The translations under genes and the position numbers were made by a program. Positions 7,129 through 18,953 of a stretch of DNA of 64,000 nucleotides are shown piece by piece. The stretch's first letter is position 1. The number at the start of each line of letters is the position of its first letter. The DNA comes from Microbacteriaceae bacterium (GTDB lineage Bacteria; Actinomycetota; Actinomycetes; Actinomycetales; Microbacteriaceae): positions 186,001 through 250,000 of the forward strand of contig JAPSJW010000002.1 of NCBI GenBank assembly GCA_031177985.1, given 5' to 3'. The notes beneath the pieces were generated by a model, which saw nothing but the letters and a program-made list of their open reading frames with translations, was not told the DNA's origin and ran no database searches.

Positions 7129-8391
7129 ATGGCCGTCACACGCACCACCACACGCAAAAACCGTTCGATGATCGTCAGCGGGTTGCTCATCGGCGCCTGC
7201 TTAGCGCTTACGCCAGCGACAGCCCAGGCGGATGTCGTCATCGATGGACCGATCGACCTCGGCACCGCAGAGTTCTTCGGAGTGCTCGGGTCGAGCACCG
7301 TGACCAATACGGGCATCACGGTCATCGAGGGCAATGTCGGGGTGAGCCCCGGTACCGCGATCACCGGCTTCCCGCCAGGGGTCATCGTCGATGGCACCGA
7401 GCATTCCGCCGATGAGCTGGCGGCGGAGGCACGCGCGGATCTCACCGAGGCCTTCAACGTCGCCTCCAGCCTCACCCCCACGGCGACCGGATTCGGCGAT
7501 CTCGTGGATCTCACGCTCGTGCCCGGTGTGTACGCGGGCAATCTGCTCCGTCTCTCCGGCACTCTGACGCTCGACGGCGACGCGAACTCGGTGTGGGTGT
7601 TCCAGGCGGCGGAGACACTCATCACGTCCTCCGGCAGCGACATCATCATCACCGGAGGAGCATCCGCCTGCAACGTGTTCTGGCGGGTGGGCAGCTCCGC
7701 GACGCTGGGCAGCGGGTCGGACTTCGCGGGGACCATCCTCGCGGATGTCTCCATCACCGCGAATACGGGAGCGGACATCACGGGCCGCCTCCTGGCCCGT
7801 ACCGGCGCGGTCACCCTCGACACCAACACCATCACCTCCGCAGGAAGCTGCGAGCCGGGCGAGGTCGAGACGAGCCCGACCATCACCTCGCCCGAGCCGC
7901 CCGACGGCACGGTCGACACCCCGTACGACTCCACGATCACAGCGACCGGCAGCCCGACCCCGACCTACTCCGTGACGGATGGGGAGCTTCCCCCCGGCCT
8001 GACGCTCGACAGCGAGACGGGAGAGCTCTCCGGCACCCCGACCACTCCCGGGACCTACACGTTCGAGGTCACCGCCTCCAACGGAGTGGCGCCGGACGCT
8101 GTCGAGGAGTACGAGGTCGTCATCGCCGCACCCGGTCCTGGTCCTGGTCCTGGCCCTGGGCCCGGCCCCGGTCCTGGTCCCGGCCCCGGCCCCGGCCCCG
8201 GCCCCGGCCCCGGCCCTGACGTCCCAGGTCCGTCCGGCCCTGACGCCCCCGGTGCTCCGGGACCCGGCGACGACCGGCTGGCCGTCACCGGTGCGGAAGC
8301 TGCACCCGTCACCTGGGTCGCGCTCCTCGCGCTTCTCGCCGGCGCGATGCTGCTCGCGGCATCCGCTCTGCGCCGGCGGCTCGGCCGGTAG
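7129..8391 (+). CDS. Secreted ice-binding-like (DUF3494) protein with LAxTG sorting signal
   Basis: This predicted cell-surface protein has 420 aa. A signal peptide ends near residue 34 (TAQA/D). Residues about 45-245 match the DUF3494 ice-binding fold in pattern (GNVGVSPG, LVPGVYAG, SVWVFQ, CNVFWRVGSSATLG, GTILA, GRLLARTGAVTLD). A putative Ig-like domain (about 250-335; LPPGLTLD, LSGTPTTPGTY) follows, then 14 Gly-Pro repeats, and a C-terminal LAVTG at 384-388 with a hydrophobic helix and RRR tail. LAxTG is the motif used by class E sortases. The start is ATG 7129 with AGGGG 6 nt upstream; an upstream GTG at 7090 has no such site. Ice binding itself is not proven, since many DUF3494 proteins may serve as adhesins. 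Confidence 0.85.
   Translation: MAVTRTTTRKNRSMIVSGLLIGACLALTPATAQADVVIDGPIDLGTAEFFGVLGSSTVTNTGITVIEGNVGVSPGTAITGFPPGVIVDGTEHSADELAAEARADLTEAFNVASSLTPTATGFGDLVDLTLVPGVYAGNLLRLSGTLTLDGDANSVWVFQAAETLITSSGSDIIITGGASACNVFWRVGSSATLGSGSDFAGTILADVSITANTGADITGRLLARTGAVTLDTNTITSAGSCEPGEVETSPTITSPEPPDGTVDTPYDSTITATGSPTPTYSVTDGELPPGLTLDSETGELSGTPTTPGTYTFEVTASNGVAPDAVEEYEVVIAAPGPGPGPGPGPGPGPGPGPGPGPGPGPGPDVPGPSGPDAPGAPGPGDDRLAVTGAEAAPVTWVALLALLAGAMLLAASALRRRLGR
8134..8217 (+). repeat. Gly-Pro hexanucleotide tandem repeat
   Basis: Fourteen degenerate copies of the hexamer GGNCCN encode a (Gly-Pro)14 stalk inside the surface protein. The later copies are nearly pure GGCCCC, so the tract could expand or contract by slippage. 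Confidence 0.9.
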
Positions 8392-8393
8392 GG

Positions 8394-11300
8394 TCAGCCG
8401 GCCGCGGCCAGGGCCTTCTGGATGCGCTGCAGCGACACCGTCTCGGCGGTGCCCAGCTGCTGCGCGAAGAAGCTGATCCGCAGCTCCTCGAGCATCCACC
8501 GTGCGCGCACGAGGTGGGCGGGGGCATCGGCGGGCAGCGGCAGCGTTCCGCCGGCGGAGGTGTAGCGGGACGTCGCGGTCTGCACCTCGGTCATCCAGAC
8601 CCGGTCGCGTGCGACATCCGTCGGCAGCTTCTCGAGGCGGGCGACGATGCCCCGGAGATAGCGGGGCAGGTGCCGCAGCTGGGCGACGCCGGTCGCCGAC
8701 ACGAATCCCGGATACACGAGGGCGGCGAGCTGCGATCGCGCGTCGCTGACTGCAGGCAGTACCGCCATGCTCGTGGTGCGGGAGATCGCTCGCTCGACCT
8801 CGCGCGACGCCTCGAGCACGGTCGTGATCGTCGTGACCGTGGCGTAGAGGGCGTCGAGCAGACCCGCGGAGATGCGGGTTCGTGCTGCTTCGAACTCGTC
8901 CCTGGTCCAGAGCAGCCCGTCGGCATGGGTCTCGCGCAGAGCAGCGTCGAGGCAGGCGACGAGCGCGTCGTCGAACAGCGCGGTCACGTTCGGGTACGGG
9001 CTCTGCGCGAGCGTCAGCTTCTCGCGCTGGGAGAGGTGGTCCTTGACGTAGCTCAGTGGCGACGGGATCGTCAGCAGCAGCAGCCGACGGATGCCCGCCC
9101 GCGTCATCCGCGCCTGCTCGGCGGGCGTCGTCACGAGCCGGATCGAGACCGAGGTGCGCTCGTCGACGAGAGCGGGGTAGGCGCGCACGACGTTGCCGCC
9201 CGCGCGGGTGTCGACGTGCCTGGGAAGCTCCGCGAGGTCCCAGGTGGTGAGGCCGGAGCGCTCGATGGCATTGGGGGTCCGCGCGGTGACGGCGGCGACG
9301 GATTCGCGCGCCCGCGACCGCAGCTTGCTCTGCAGGGAGGCGAGATCCTTCGAGCGGGCGAGCATCCGCCCGCGCTCGTCGGCGACGGCGAACGTCATTC
9401 TGAGGTGCGGCGGCAGCCGCTCGAGGTCGAAGTCCTCGATCTGCACCGGCGTGTAGGTCTTGCGCTGGATCTGCTGCGCGAGGTACTCGACGAGCGACAG
9501 CTCGCCCGGATCGACGTTCGCGGGCAGGTCCTCGAGCAGCCGTCTGGCCCAGTCGGCGGCCGGCACGACGTTGCGCCGGATCGCCTTCGGCAGGCTCTTG
9601 AGCAGCGCGGCCACGAGCTCCTCGCGCACCCCCGGCACGAGCCAGTCGAACCCGACGGGGGAGACCCGGTCGAGGATCGCCACCGGGATCGTGACGGTGA
9701 CGCCGTCGTCCTCCGCCCCGGGCTCGAAGCGGTAGCTCAGCCGGAAGCGCTGGTCGCCCTGCTCCCACTCGCCGGGGAACTCGCGCTCGTCGACGCTGGC
9801 CTCGGCGTCGCCGAGCAGGGTCTCCCGGGTCATGGTGAGCAGGTCGGGGCTCTTCTCCGATTCGGCGCGCCACCACCGCTCGAACCCGCGGGTGTCGGTG
9901 ACGTCGGCGTGCACGCGCTTGTCGTAGAACTCGACGACGGTCTCGTCGTCGACGAGGATGTCGCGTCGTCGGGTGCGCTCCTCGAGCTCCTCGAGCTCCT
10001 TGCGCAGCCGGCGGTTCGCCCGATCGAACTCGAAGAGCCTGCCCTTCCGCTCGCCGGGCCATTCGCCCTCGACGAGCCCGTGGCGGATGAACAGCTCGCG
10101 CGCGTAGACGGGATCGATCCGCGCGAACTGCACGCGTCGGCGGGCGATGATCGGCACGCCGAAGAGGGTCACCCGTTCATACGCGACCGCTGAGCCCTGG
10201 CGCTTCTCCCAGTGCGGTTCGGAGTAGCTGCGCTTGACGAGATCGCCGGCGATCGGCTCCGCCCACGCGGGGTCGATGCTCGCCACGGTGCGCGCGAACA
10301 GGCGGCTGGTCTCGACGAGCTCCGCCGCCATGATCGCGTTCGGCTGCTTCTTCGCGAGGCCGGATCCCGGGAAGATGACGAACCGCTGGTTGCGCGAGCC
10401 GACGTAGTCGCGCTTCTGCGCATCCTTCAGGCCGATGCGGCTGAGCAGCCCGGCGAGCAGCGAGCGGTGGATGCCGTCGGCGTTCACGTGCGGATCGCCG
10501 ACGACGAGGCCTAGCTGCTTCGCGGTGCGGGTCAGCTGGCGGTAGACGTCCTGCCACTCCCGGATGCGGAGGTAGTTCAGATACTCGGCACGCACTTTGC
10601 GGCGGAACTGGTTGCCGCTGAGCTCCCGCTGCTGCTCCTCGAGGTAGTTCCAGAGGTTCAGCAGGCTGAGGAAGTCGCTCGTCGGATCGGCGAAGCGCGC
10701 ATGCTGCTGGTCGGCCTGGGGGCGCTTCTCCGCCGGGCGCTCGCGCGGATCCTGGATCGAGAGACCGGCGACGATCGCCATGACCTCGCGTGTCGTGCCG
10801 TGCCGCTTCGACTCGATCACCATGCGGGCGAACCGCGGATCGATCGGCAGCTGGGTGAGCTGGCGGCCGATCCGTGTGATGCGGGGCTGCCCGTCCTCGG
10901 TGCGAGCGCGCTCGATCGCACCCAGCTCGTAGAGCAGGTCGAGTCCGTCCTTGACACCTCGCGAGTCCGGCGGCTGCAGGAACGGGAAGGCCTGGATGTC
11001 GCCGAGGCCGAGCGAGATCATCTGCAGGATGACGGCAGCCAGGTTCGTGCGCAGGATCTCGGGGTCGGTGTACTCCGGCCGCTTCTCGAAGTCCTCCTGC
11101 GAGTACAGCCGGATCGCGATGCCGTCGCTCGTGCGCCCCGACCGGCCGGACCGCTGGTTGGCGCTCGCCTGGCTGATCGGCTCGATCGGCAGCCGCTGCA
11201 CCTTGGCGCGGGCGCTGTAGCGCGAGATGCGGGCGGTCCCGGCGTCGATCACGTACTTGATGCCCGGAACCGTGAGGCTGGTCTCCGCGACGTTAGTCGC

Positions 11301-12182
11301 GAGCACCACGCGACGACGGATGCCGGGCGTCCGGCTCGTCTCGAACACCCGGTGCTGCTCGGCCGAGCTCAGCCGCCCGTAGAGAGGCAGCACCTCGGTG
11401 CCGGGCAGGTTGCGGCCGCGGATCGCGTCCTCCGCGTCGCGGATCTCGTTCTCGCCGGAGAGGAAGACGAGCACGTCGCCCGGCTTCTCGCGGGAGAGCT
11501 CGTCCAGGGCGTCGTTGATGCCCTGCAGGTAGTCCCGGTCGTCGCTCGGGGTGTCGTCGGCGTCGTCCTCGGCATCCGTCGTCTCTGCGACCAGCGGGCG
11601 GTAGCGGATCTCGACCGGATAGGTGCGGCCGCTCACCTCGACCACGGGGGCGCCGCCGAAGTGGCGCGAGAAGCTCTCGGGGTCGATCGTCGCGCTCGTG
11701 ATGACGACCTTGAGGTCGGGGCGCTTCGGCAGCAGGTTCCGCAGGTAGCCGAGCAGGAAGTCGATCGTGAGGCTGCGCTCGTGCGCCTCGTCGATGATGA
11801 TCGCGTCGTACTTGCGCAGCTCGCGGTCGCGGTGGATCTCGTTGAGGAGGATCCCGTCGGTCATCAGCTTGATGCGGGTGTCTTTGCCGACCCGGTCGGT
11901 GAACCGCACCTGGTAGCCGACGAGCCCGCCGAGCTCGCTCCCGAGCTCCTCGGCGATCCGCTCCGCGATCGTGCGGGCGGCGATGCGCCTGGGCTGCGTG
12001 TGCCCGATGCTCGTGCGGCCGAGCTCGAGCAGGATCTTCGGCAGCTGCGTCGTCTTGCCCGAGCCGGTCTCGCCGGCGACGATCACCACCTGGTTCTCGC
12101 GGATGGCGCGCGCGATGTCCTCCCGGCGCTCGCTGACGGGCAGCTCGGGCGGGTAGGAGATGCGGGGGAGGGTCTCGGACAT
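8394..12182 (-). CDS. hrpA: ATP-dependent RNA helicase, DEAH-box HrpA type
   Basis: This 1262-aa DEAH-box helicase is close to the usual HrpA length of about 1300. Walker A is GETGSGKT at 37-44 and the DEAH motif is at 131-134, followed by SATID and the QRSGRSGR motif VI. After the helicase core come the HA2/OB regions and a long C-terminal DUF3418-like domain, as in HrpA. In other bacteria HrpA resolves stalled or colliding ribosomes and acts on mRNA. The frame is open far upstream, but the ATG at 12182 directly precedes the conserved start (SETLPRISYPPELPVSERR), so the upstream extension is a shadow. It converges on the surface-protein gene with only 2 bp between them. Confidence 0.95.
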   Translation of the reverse strand: MSETLPRISYPPELPVSERREDIARAIRENQVVIVAGETGSGKTTQLPKILLELGRTSIGHTQPRRIAARTIAERIAEELGSELGGLVGYQVRFTDRVGKDTRIKLMTDGILLNEIHRDRELRKYDAIIIDEAHERSLTIDFLLGYLRNLLPKRPDLKVVITSATIDPESFSRHFGGAPVVEVSGRTYPVEIRYRPLVAETTDAEDDADDTPSDDRDYLQGINDALDELSREKPGDVLVFLSGENEIRDAEDAIRGRNLPGTEVLPLYGRLSSAEQHRVFETSRTPGIRRRVVLATNVAETSLTVPGIKYVIDAGTARISRYSARAKVQRLPIEPISQASANQRSGRSGRTSDGIAIRLYSQEDFEKRPEYTDPEILRTNLAAVILQMISLGLGDIQAFPFLQPPDSRGVKDGLDLLYELGAIERARTEDGQPRITRIGRQLTQLPIDPRFARMVIESKRHGTTREVMAIVAGLSIQDPRERPAEKRPQADQQHARFADPTSDFLSLLNLWNYLEEQQRELSGNQFRRKVRAEYLNYLRIREWQDVYRQLTRTAKQLGLVVGDPHVNADGIHRSLLAGLLSRIGLKDAQKRDYVGSRNQRFVIFPGSGLAKKQPNAIMAAELVETSRLFARTVASIDPAWAEPIAGDLVKRSYSEPHWEKRQGSAVAYERVTLFGVPIIARRRVQFARIDPVYARELFIRHGLVEGEWPGERKGRLFEFDRANRRLRKELEELEERTRRRDILVDDETVVEFYDKRVHADVTDTRGFERWWRAESEKSPDLLTMTRETLLGDAEASVDEREFPGEWEQGDQRFRLSYRFEPGAEDDGVTVTIPVAILDRVSPVGFDWLVPGVREELVAALLKSLPKAIRRNVVPAADWARRLLEDLPANVDPGELSLVEYLAQQIQRKTYTPVQIEDFDLERLPPHLRMTFAVADERGRMLARSKDLASLQSKLRSRARESVAAVTARTPNAIERSGLTTWDLAELPRHVDTRAGGNVVRAYPALVDERTSVSIRLVTTPAEQARMTRAGIRRLLLLTIPSPLSYVKDHLSQREKLTLAQSPYPNVTALFDDALVACLDAALRETHADGLLWTRDEFEAARTRISAGLLDALYATVTTITTVLEASREVERAISRTTSMAVLPAVSDARSQLAALVYPGFVSATGVAQLRHLPRYLRGIVARLEKLPTDVARDRVWMTEVQTATSRYTSAGGTLPLPADAPAHLVRARWMLEELRISFFAQQLGTAETVSLQRIQKALAAAG

Positions 12183-12236
12183 GAGCCCTTCATCGTACGG
12201 CGGCGGCGACGCAGTCCACCGGCGTACTGGACGCGG

Positions 12237-12259
12237 CAAAGTGGTTTGCGCTACAAAGT
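12237..12259. promoter_or_regulatory. CAAAGT direct repeat upstream of the membrane protein/regulator operon
   Basis: CAAAGT occurs at 12237-12242 and 12254-12259, just before the ATG at 12264. This may be the operator of the small winged-helix regulator encoded second in the operon, but the assignment rests only on position. Confidence 0.3.
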
Positions 12260-12263
12260 ACTC

Positions 12264-12920
12264 ATGGATGACAACGAAGACCGCCCGCTCGACCCTGCTG
12301 CTGCCCTCGCCCTCGTCGCGTCGCAGCAGGACGACTTCGAGCGGCGCCAGGCGCGCAGCGTGCCCTGGATCCTCCTCGCCTGGGGCATCGTCTGGGTCGT
12401 CGGATTCCTCGCGCTGTGGTCGATCGACGCGCTGCGGCCCGCCTTCGCGCTGCCGGCGCCGATCGCGATCGGCATCTTCACAGGGCTCATGGTTGCCGGA
12501 GTCGTCGTCTCGGCGATTCTCGGCATCCGCATGGGGCGGGGCTTCCGCTCGACGCCCGCCGCTGCCTTCACCGGTAAGGTGTTCGGCATCACGTGCTCCG
12601 CCGGCTTCGTCGCCGTCTACCTGCTCGGTGCCGCCCTCCTTCAGCATGGGATGCCGCGCGACGTCGCCAACGTGCTGTTCCCGGTGCTGTTCATCCTCCT
12701 GGTCGCCCTGATGTACGTGATGGCGGGCGCGATCTGGCACGTGAAGCCCGCCGTGGCCCTCGGCACCTGGATCGCCGTCGTCGCCCTCGTCGGCGCCTTC
12801 GTCGGGTACCCGCACCTCTACCTCCTCTTCGCCCTCGCGGGCGGAGGGGTGTTCCTGATCGGTGCGGTCGTCATGGCCACCTGGGCGCGCACGGGCAGAT
12901 TGAAGGGCCTCAACGGATGA
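12264..12920 (+). CDS. Integral membrane protein, function unknown
   Basis: This is a 218-aa protein with a short charged N-terminus (DDNEDRPLDP) and about six hydrophobic helices. It lacks recognisable catalytic motifs. Its stop overlaps the start of the HTH regulator (ATGA), which in turn overlaps the ABC ATPase gene, so the four genes form one translationally coupled unit. Its partner role in the ABC exporter operon is inferred from this coupling only. Confidence 0.8.
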   Translation: MDDNEDRPLDPAAALALVASQQDDFERRQARSVPWILLAWGIVWVVGFLALWSIDALRPAFALPAPIAIGIFTGLMVAGVVVSAILGIRMGRGFRSTPAAAFTGKVFGITCSAGFVAVYLLGAALLQHGMPRDVANVLFPVLFILLVALMYVMAGAIWHVKPAVALGTWIAVVALVGAFVGYPHLYLLFALAGGGVFLIGAVVMATWARTGRLKGLNG

Positions 12921-13209
12921 CGGACCTCGACCCCGTCATCCACGCTCAGGCGCGGCTGCGGATCGTCGCGGCGCTCGCGACCCTCGACGAGGGCGAGAGC
13001 ATCACGTTCCCGCGGCTGCAGGAGCTGCTCGACATGACGGCGGGCAACCTCTCGACGCACCTCCGCAAGCTCGAGGACGCCGACTACGTCGTCGTCGAGA
13101 AGGCGCACGCCGGCCGAACCCCGGTCACCTATCTCGCCCTCACGAAGCGCGGCCGCCGCGCCTTCGAGGACTACACGGATGCGCTGCGCGCGCTTCTGGA
13201 AGGAGCACC

Positions 13210-13213
<4 letters not shown>
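12917..13213 (+). CDS. Winged-helix transcriptional regulator
   Basis: This 98-aa DNA-binding protein has a single winged HTH domain (FPRLQELLDMTAGNLSTHLR, then a beta wing YVVVEKAHAGRTPVTYLALT), in the HTH_34 style often encoded next to ABC-2 type exporters. It has no ligand domain. It probably represses its own operon, which also encodes the flanking membrane protein and the ABC transporter. ATGA overlaps occur on both sides. Confidence 0.88.
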
Positions 13214-14123
<910 letters not shown>

Positions 14124-14124
<1 letters not shown>

Positions 14125-14876
14125 TGTCCACTCTCTCGCTCGCCGGGCTGCACGCCCGCTACTCGCTGCTCGAAACCCTCCGGGTGCCCATCGCCGTGAT
14201 CGGCGCCCTCGTCTTCCCCGCCCTCTCGCTCGCGTTCTTCGTGGTGCCTCAGCGCGCGGTCGCCGAGAATCCGGAGTTCGCGACGCAGGCGGTCATCTCG
14301 CTGAGCGTCTTCGCCGTGCTCGCCAACCAGCTCTTCAGCTTCGGACTCGGCATCGCCGAGGACCGGGAGAAGCCCTGGCATCCGTACCTCCGCACCCTCC
14401 CCGCGCCGGGTCTGTCCCGCATCCTCGGCATGGTCGTCGCGACGGGGCTGCTCGGCATCCTTGCGATCGTGCCCGTCGTCGTGCTGGGGGCGCTGCTCAC
14501 CGAAGCGACCGCGTCCGTGCCCCGTCTGCTGCTCGGTTTCGCCGCGCTCATCCTGGCGGCTCTGCCGTTCGCCTTCCTCGGGGTGAGCATCGGGTACGCG
14601 TTCCCGTCGAAGGCCGCGATCGCGATCGTTCAGGTGGTCATGTTCGGGCTGGCATTCGGCGGCGGCTTGTTCCTGCCCCCGATCCTCTTCGCAGACTGGC
14701 TCGACGCGATCTCGCGCTTTCTGCCGTCGCGGCACGCGCGCGAGCTCGTCATCTGGGCGGTGCAGGGCGGCGAGCTCCAGCCCTGGGTGTGGATCGGGCT
14801 GCTCGCCTGGACGGCCGGCGCGCTCGGGCTCGCCCTCGTGCTGTACCGGCGCGATGAGGGGCGCCGGTACCGCTGA
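14124..14876 (+). CDS. ABC-2 type transporter permease
   Basis: This 250-aa permease has six predicted membrane helices and the ABC-2 pattern, including a GLAFGGGLFLPP segment before the last extracellular loop. Its start codon shares one base with the stop of the ATPase gene. Together the two make a half-size exporter that would act as a dimer. It ends RRDEGRRYR. Confidence 0.9.
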
Positions 14877-14955
14877 GGAGTCCGCGCGTGCCCTCCATCC
14901 TGGGCTTCCCGGGCCGAGCCGAGCCGATTCCAGCTGATAGTCGCATTTTCCGTTC

Positions 14956-14987
14956 CTGCCGTCGGAGTCAATTGACTCCGACGGCAG
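14956..14987. repeat. Perfect 32-bp palindrome between ABC permease and ArsR-like gene
   Basis: The left arm CTGCCGTCGGAGTCAA (14956-14971) is followed at once by its exact reverse complement (14972-14987), with no loop. Outside it, TTTTCCG (14946-14952) and CGGAAAA (14992-14998) extend the symmetry with one base of slip. No T run follows, so it is not a plain terminator. It could be an operator for the ArsR-like regulator that begins 143 bp downstream. The rest of the 254-bp gap (14877-15130) shows no gene. Confidence 0.7.
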
Positions 14988-15108
14988 AGACCGGAAAAAG
15001 AGACATCGCGCGATTCTCGTGGGGCTTCCCCGGGGCTCGGCGGGCCCTCCACAGCTCGGCGGACTGCCGACCTGTCCACCGTTGTCGGGGATGGGCGAGG
15101 GCGGGTGA

Positions 15109-16419
<1,311 letters not shown>

Positions 16420-16449
16420 GCCCGCACCGAGCGGAGGTATCTCCGCTTC

Positions 16450-16488
16450 CGACACGCCGTCCGGGTCCGTCCGGGTGGCGTGTCGTCG
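16450..16488 (+). terminator. Hairpin terminator after aldo/keto reductase
   Basis: CGACACGCC (16450-16458) pairs with GGCGTGTCG (16477-16485), and a short T-rich stretch (TCGTTTCG) follows. The 18-nt loop is GC-rich. It separates the reductase gene from the DUF255 gene. Confidence 0.5.
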
Positions 16489-16559
16489 TTTCGAGCACCT
16501 CCGTTCCGCTCGGCGCAACCACCCCCGCTGCGAGCCACCTCGGCGCGTAGCGTGGAGTC

Positions 16560-18383
16560 ATGGCCGAGCGACTCCGGAACGCCGTCAGCCCCTACCTGCG
16601 TGCTCACGCCGACAATCCGGTCGACTGGTGGCCGTGGGGGCCCGAGCCGTTCGCCGAGGCGGCGCGGCGCGACGTGCCCGTGCTCATCTCGATCGGCTAC
16701 GCCACCTGCCACTGGTGCCATGTCATGGCCCGGGAGAGCTTCAGCGACCCCGAGGTCGCGGCCTACGTCAACGAGCGTTTCGTGCCGATCAAAGTCGACC
16801 GCGAGGAGCATCCCGACGTCGACTCCGCCTACATCACCGCCGCCGGCGTCTTCACGCCGCAGCTCGGCTGGCCGCTGACCGTGTTCGCGACGCCGACCGG
16901 CGGCACCTTCTTCGCCGGCACCTACTTCCCGCCGCAGCCGGTGCAGGGCATGCCGTCGTTCCGTCAGGTGCTCGACGCCGTGCTCGACGGCTGGACCCAG
17001 CGCCGCGACCAGGTCGACGACAACGCCCGGCGCATCGTCGAGGCGCTCGGCGCCGCGACCCGCAGAGCGGCGGGTGATCTGCCGTCGGAGGAGCAGTTCG
17101 CCGAGGCGGTGCGTCACCTCGACGAGCACGAGGACCGGGTGCACGGCGGCTTCGGCGGCGCGCCGAAGTTCCCGGTCGGCACCGTGCTGCACTTCCTGCT
17201 CGATCGCGGCTCGCTCGGCGACGAACGGGCCCAGGCGCTCGCGGAGCGCACCCTCGAGGCGATCGCAGCATCCGATCTGCGCGACGCGGTCGAGGGCGGG
17301 TTCTTCCGCTACTCGACGCAGGCGGACTGGTCCGACCCACACTACGAGCGGATGCTCTACGACAACTCCCTGCTGCTGTCCGCCTACGCGCGGATCGGCC
17401 GGGCCGACGTGGCCGAGGGCATCGTCGGCTTCCTGCTGCGCACCCTGCGTCAGCCGGGCGGCGCCTTCGGCAGCGGTCAGGACAGCGAGAGCACGATCGA
17501 CGGGCGCCGGGTCGAGGGCGGCTATTACAAGGTGGATGCCGAGGCCCGCACACGGCTGGAGCCGCCGCCGGTCGACGACAAGGTGCTCACCGGTTGGAAT
17601 GGTCTCGCCATCGAGGCGCTCGCCCTCGCCGGCCGGCTGCTCGAGCGCCCGCAGTGGCTGGCGGCAGCGACGGAGGCGGCGGACTTCCTGCTCGAGCAGC
17701 ACGTGCGGGACGACCGGCTCGTGCGCGCTTCCCGCGCGGGGCAGGTGTCGACCGCGGTCGCGGCGCTCGAGGACTATGGGATGCTCGCCTCCGGTCTGCT
17801 CGAGCTCGCGACGGCCGCCGGGGAGCCCCAGTACGCGGTCCTCGCGCGCCGGCTCGTCGACTCGACCCTGACCGAGGACGGGTTCGCCGTGCCCGGCGGC
17901 CCCGATCCGGTGCTCGCGCAGCACGGCACGGCGCTCGCCTCCGATCCGAGCGAGGGGGCGTATCCGAGCGGCACGAGCGCGCTCGCCGCCGCCGCGATCA
18001 AGCTGCACCTGCTCACCGCTGACCGCCGCTACCTGAGCGCCGCCGAGGCCGCGCTCGCCCCGCTCGCGGGGCCCGCCCGGCAGCAGCCGCTCGCGTTCGG
18101 AGCAGCCCTCTCGGGCATGAGCGCCCTCACCACACCTGTGACCCAGCTGGTCGTCGTGGGGGAGGGGAGCACCGCATCCGTCGCCCGGCGCTGGCATCGA
18201 GCGGGAGCCGTCGTCGCCGTCGCGGACGAGCAGTCGACCCGCGCCTTCGCGGAGAACGGATTCGAGCTGTTCGAGGGGCGGTCGAGCCGCGACGGCGCCT
18301 CGACCGCGTACCTCTGCGAGAACTTCGTGTGTCGGCTGCCGGTGACCCAGCCCGCGGAGCTCGAGGCGCTGCTGCGCTCCTAG
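16560..18383 (+). CDS. Thioredoxin-fold/DUF255 protein (YyaL/SSP411-like)
   Basis: This is a 607-aa cytoplasmic protein. The N-terminal 160 residues are a thioredoxin-like DUF255 domain with [12 protein letters not shown] (CxxC, residues about 50-61), preceded by the typical [20 protein letters not shown] start. The remainder is an (alpha/alpha)6-barrel region with [17 protein letters not shown] and VLTGWNGL motifs. It is widespread, but its biochemical role is unsettled. TAGCGT at 16548-16553 ends 6 nt before the ATG, again suggesting a leaderless message. Its 3' end overlaps the convergent CoA-binding gene by 4 bp. Confidence 0.93.
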   Translation: MAERLRNAVSPYLRAHADNPVDWWPWGPEPFAEAARRDVPVLISIGYATCHWCHVMARESFSDPEVAAYVNERFVPIKVDREEHPDVDSAYITAAGVFTPQLGWPLTVFATPTGGTFFAGTYFPPQPVQGMPSFRQVLDAVLDGWTQRRDQVDDNARRIVEALGAATRRAAGDLPSEEQFAEAVRHLDEHEDRVHGGFGGAPKFPVGTVLHFLLDRGSLGDERAQALAERTLEAIAASDLRDAVEGGFFRYSTQADWSDPHYERMLYDNSLLLSAYARIGRADVAEGIVGFLLRTLRQPGGAFGSGQDSESTIDGRRVEGGYYKVDAEARTRLEPPPVDDKVLTGWNGLAIEALALAGRLLERPQWLAAATEAADFLLEQHVRDDRLVRASRAGQVSTAVAALEDYGMLASGLLELATAAGEPQYAVLARRLVDSTLTEDGFAVPGGPDPVLAQHGTALASDPSEGAYPSGTSALAAAAIKLHLLTADRRYLSAAEAALAPLAGPARQQPLAFGAALSGMSALTTPVTQLVVVGEGSTASVARRWHRAGAVVAVADEQSTRAFAENGFELFEGRSSRDGASTAYLCENFVCRLPVTQPAELEALLRS

Positions 18384-18952
18384 CGCACCGTCTTGCGCGC
18401 CGAGATCACCCCGGTGTCGAAGCCGAGCAGGTGCAGTCCGCCGTGGAAGCGGGCGTGCTCGATCTTGATGCAGCGGTCCATCACGACGGTGAGGCCCTTC
18501 GACTCCCCGTAGCGGGCGGCTTCCTCGTTCCAGATGCCGAGCTGCACCCACACGACGGGAGCGCCGACCTCGAGCACGTCGTCGATGACCGAGGGGATGT
18601 CGCTGCCCTTGCGGAAGACGTCGACGATGTCGGGCACCTCGGGCAGCGACTTCAGGTCGGGGTAGGCCTTCTCTCCGAGGATCGTGTCGGCGTTCGGGTT
18701 AACGAAGTAGACCCGGTAGTCGCTCGACTGCTGCAGGTACGTGCCGACGAAGTAGCTCGACCGCGCCGGGTTCGGCGAGGCCCCCACGATCGCGATCGAC
18801 TTCGCCTTGCGCAGGATCGCGAGGCGCTCCTTGGCCGACGGGCCGACCCAGGTGCGCTGGGACCGCAGCAGCTTCGCCAGCGGAGAGGAGGCGGGGAGCT
18901 CGCAGGTGAGCCCGTTGCTGAGCTGCGTCGTGACGGTATCGGTCGCGGTCAT
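18380..18952 (-). CDS. CoA-binding domain protein (YccU-like)
   Basis: This is a 190-aa protein whose residues 45-185 form a Rossmann-type CoA-binding domain ([54 protein letters not shown]). It is related to the N-terminal domain of succinyl-CoA synthetase alpha but has no ligase part. Its exact function is unknown. The ATG lies 1 bp after the metY stop, so the two are co-transcribed, with metY first. This pairing is often seen and suggests a role in sulfur or CoA thioester metabolism. Confidence 0.9.
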   Translation of the reverse strand: MTATDTVTTQLSNGLTCELPASSPLAKLLRSQRTWVGPSAKERLAILRKAKSIAIVGASPNPARSSYFVGTYLQQSSDYRVYFVNPNADTILGEKAYPDLKSLPEVPDIVDVFRKGSDIPSVIDDVLEVGAPVVWVQLGIWNEEAARYGESKGLTVVMDRCIKIEHARFHGGLHLLGFDTGVISARKTVR

Positions 18953-18953
18953 G

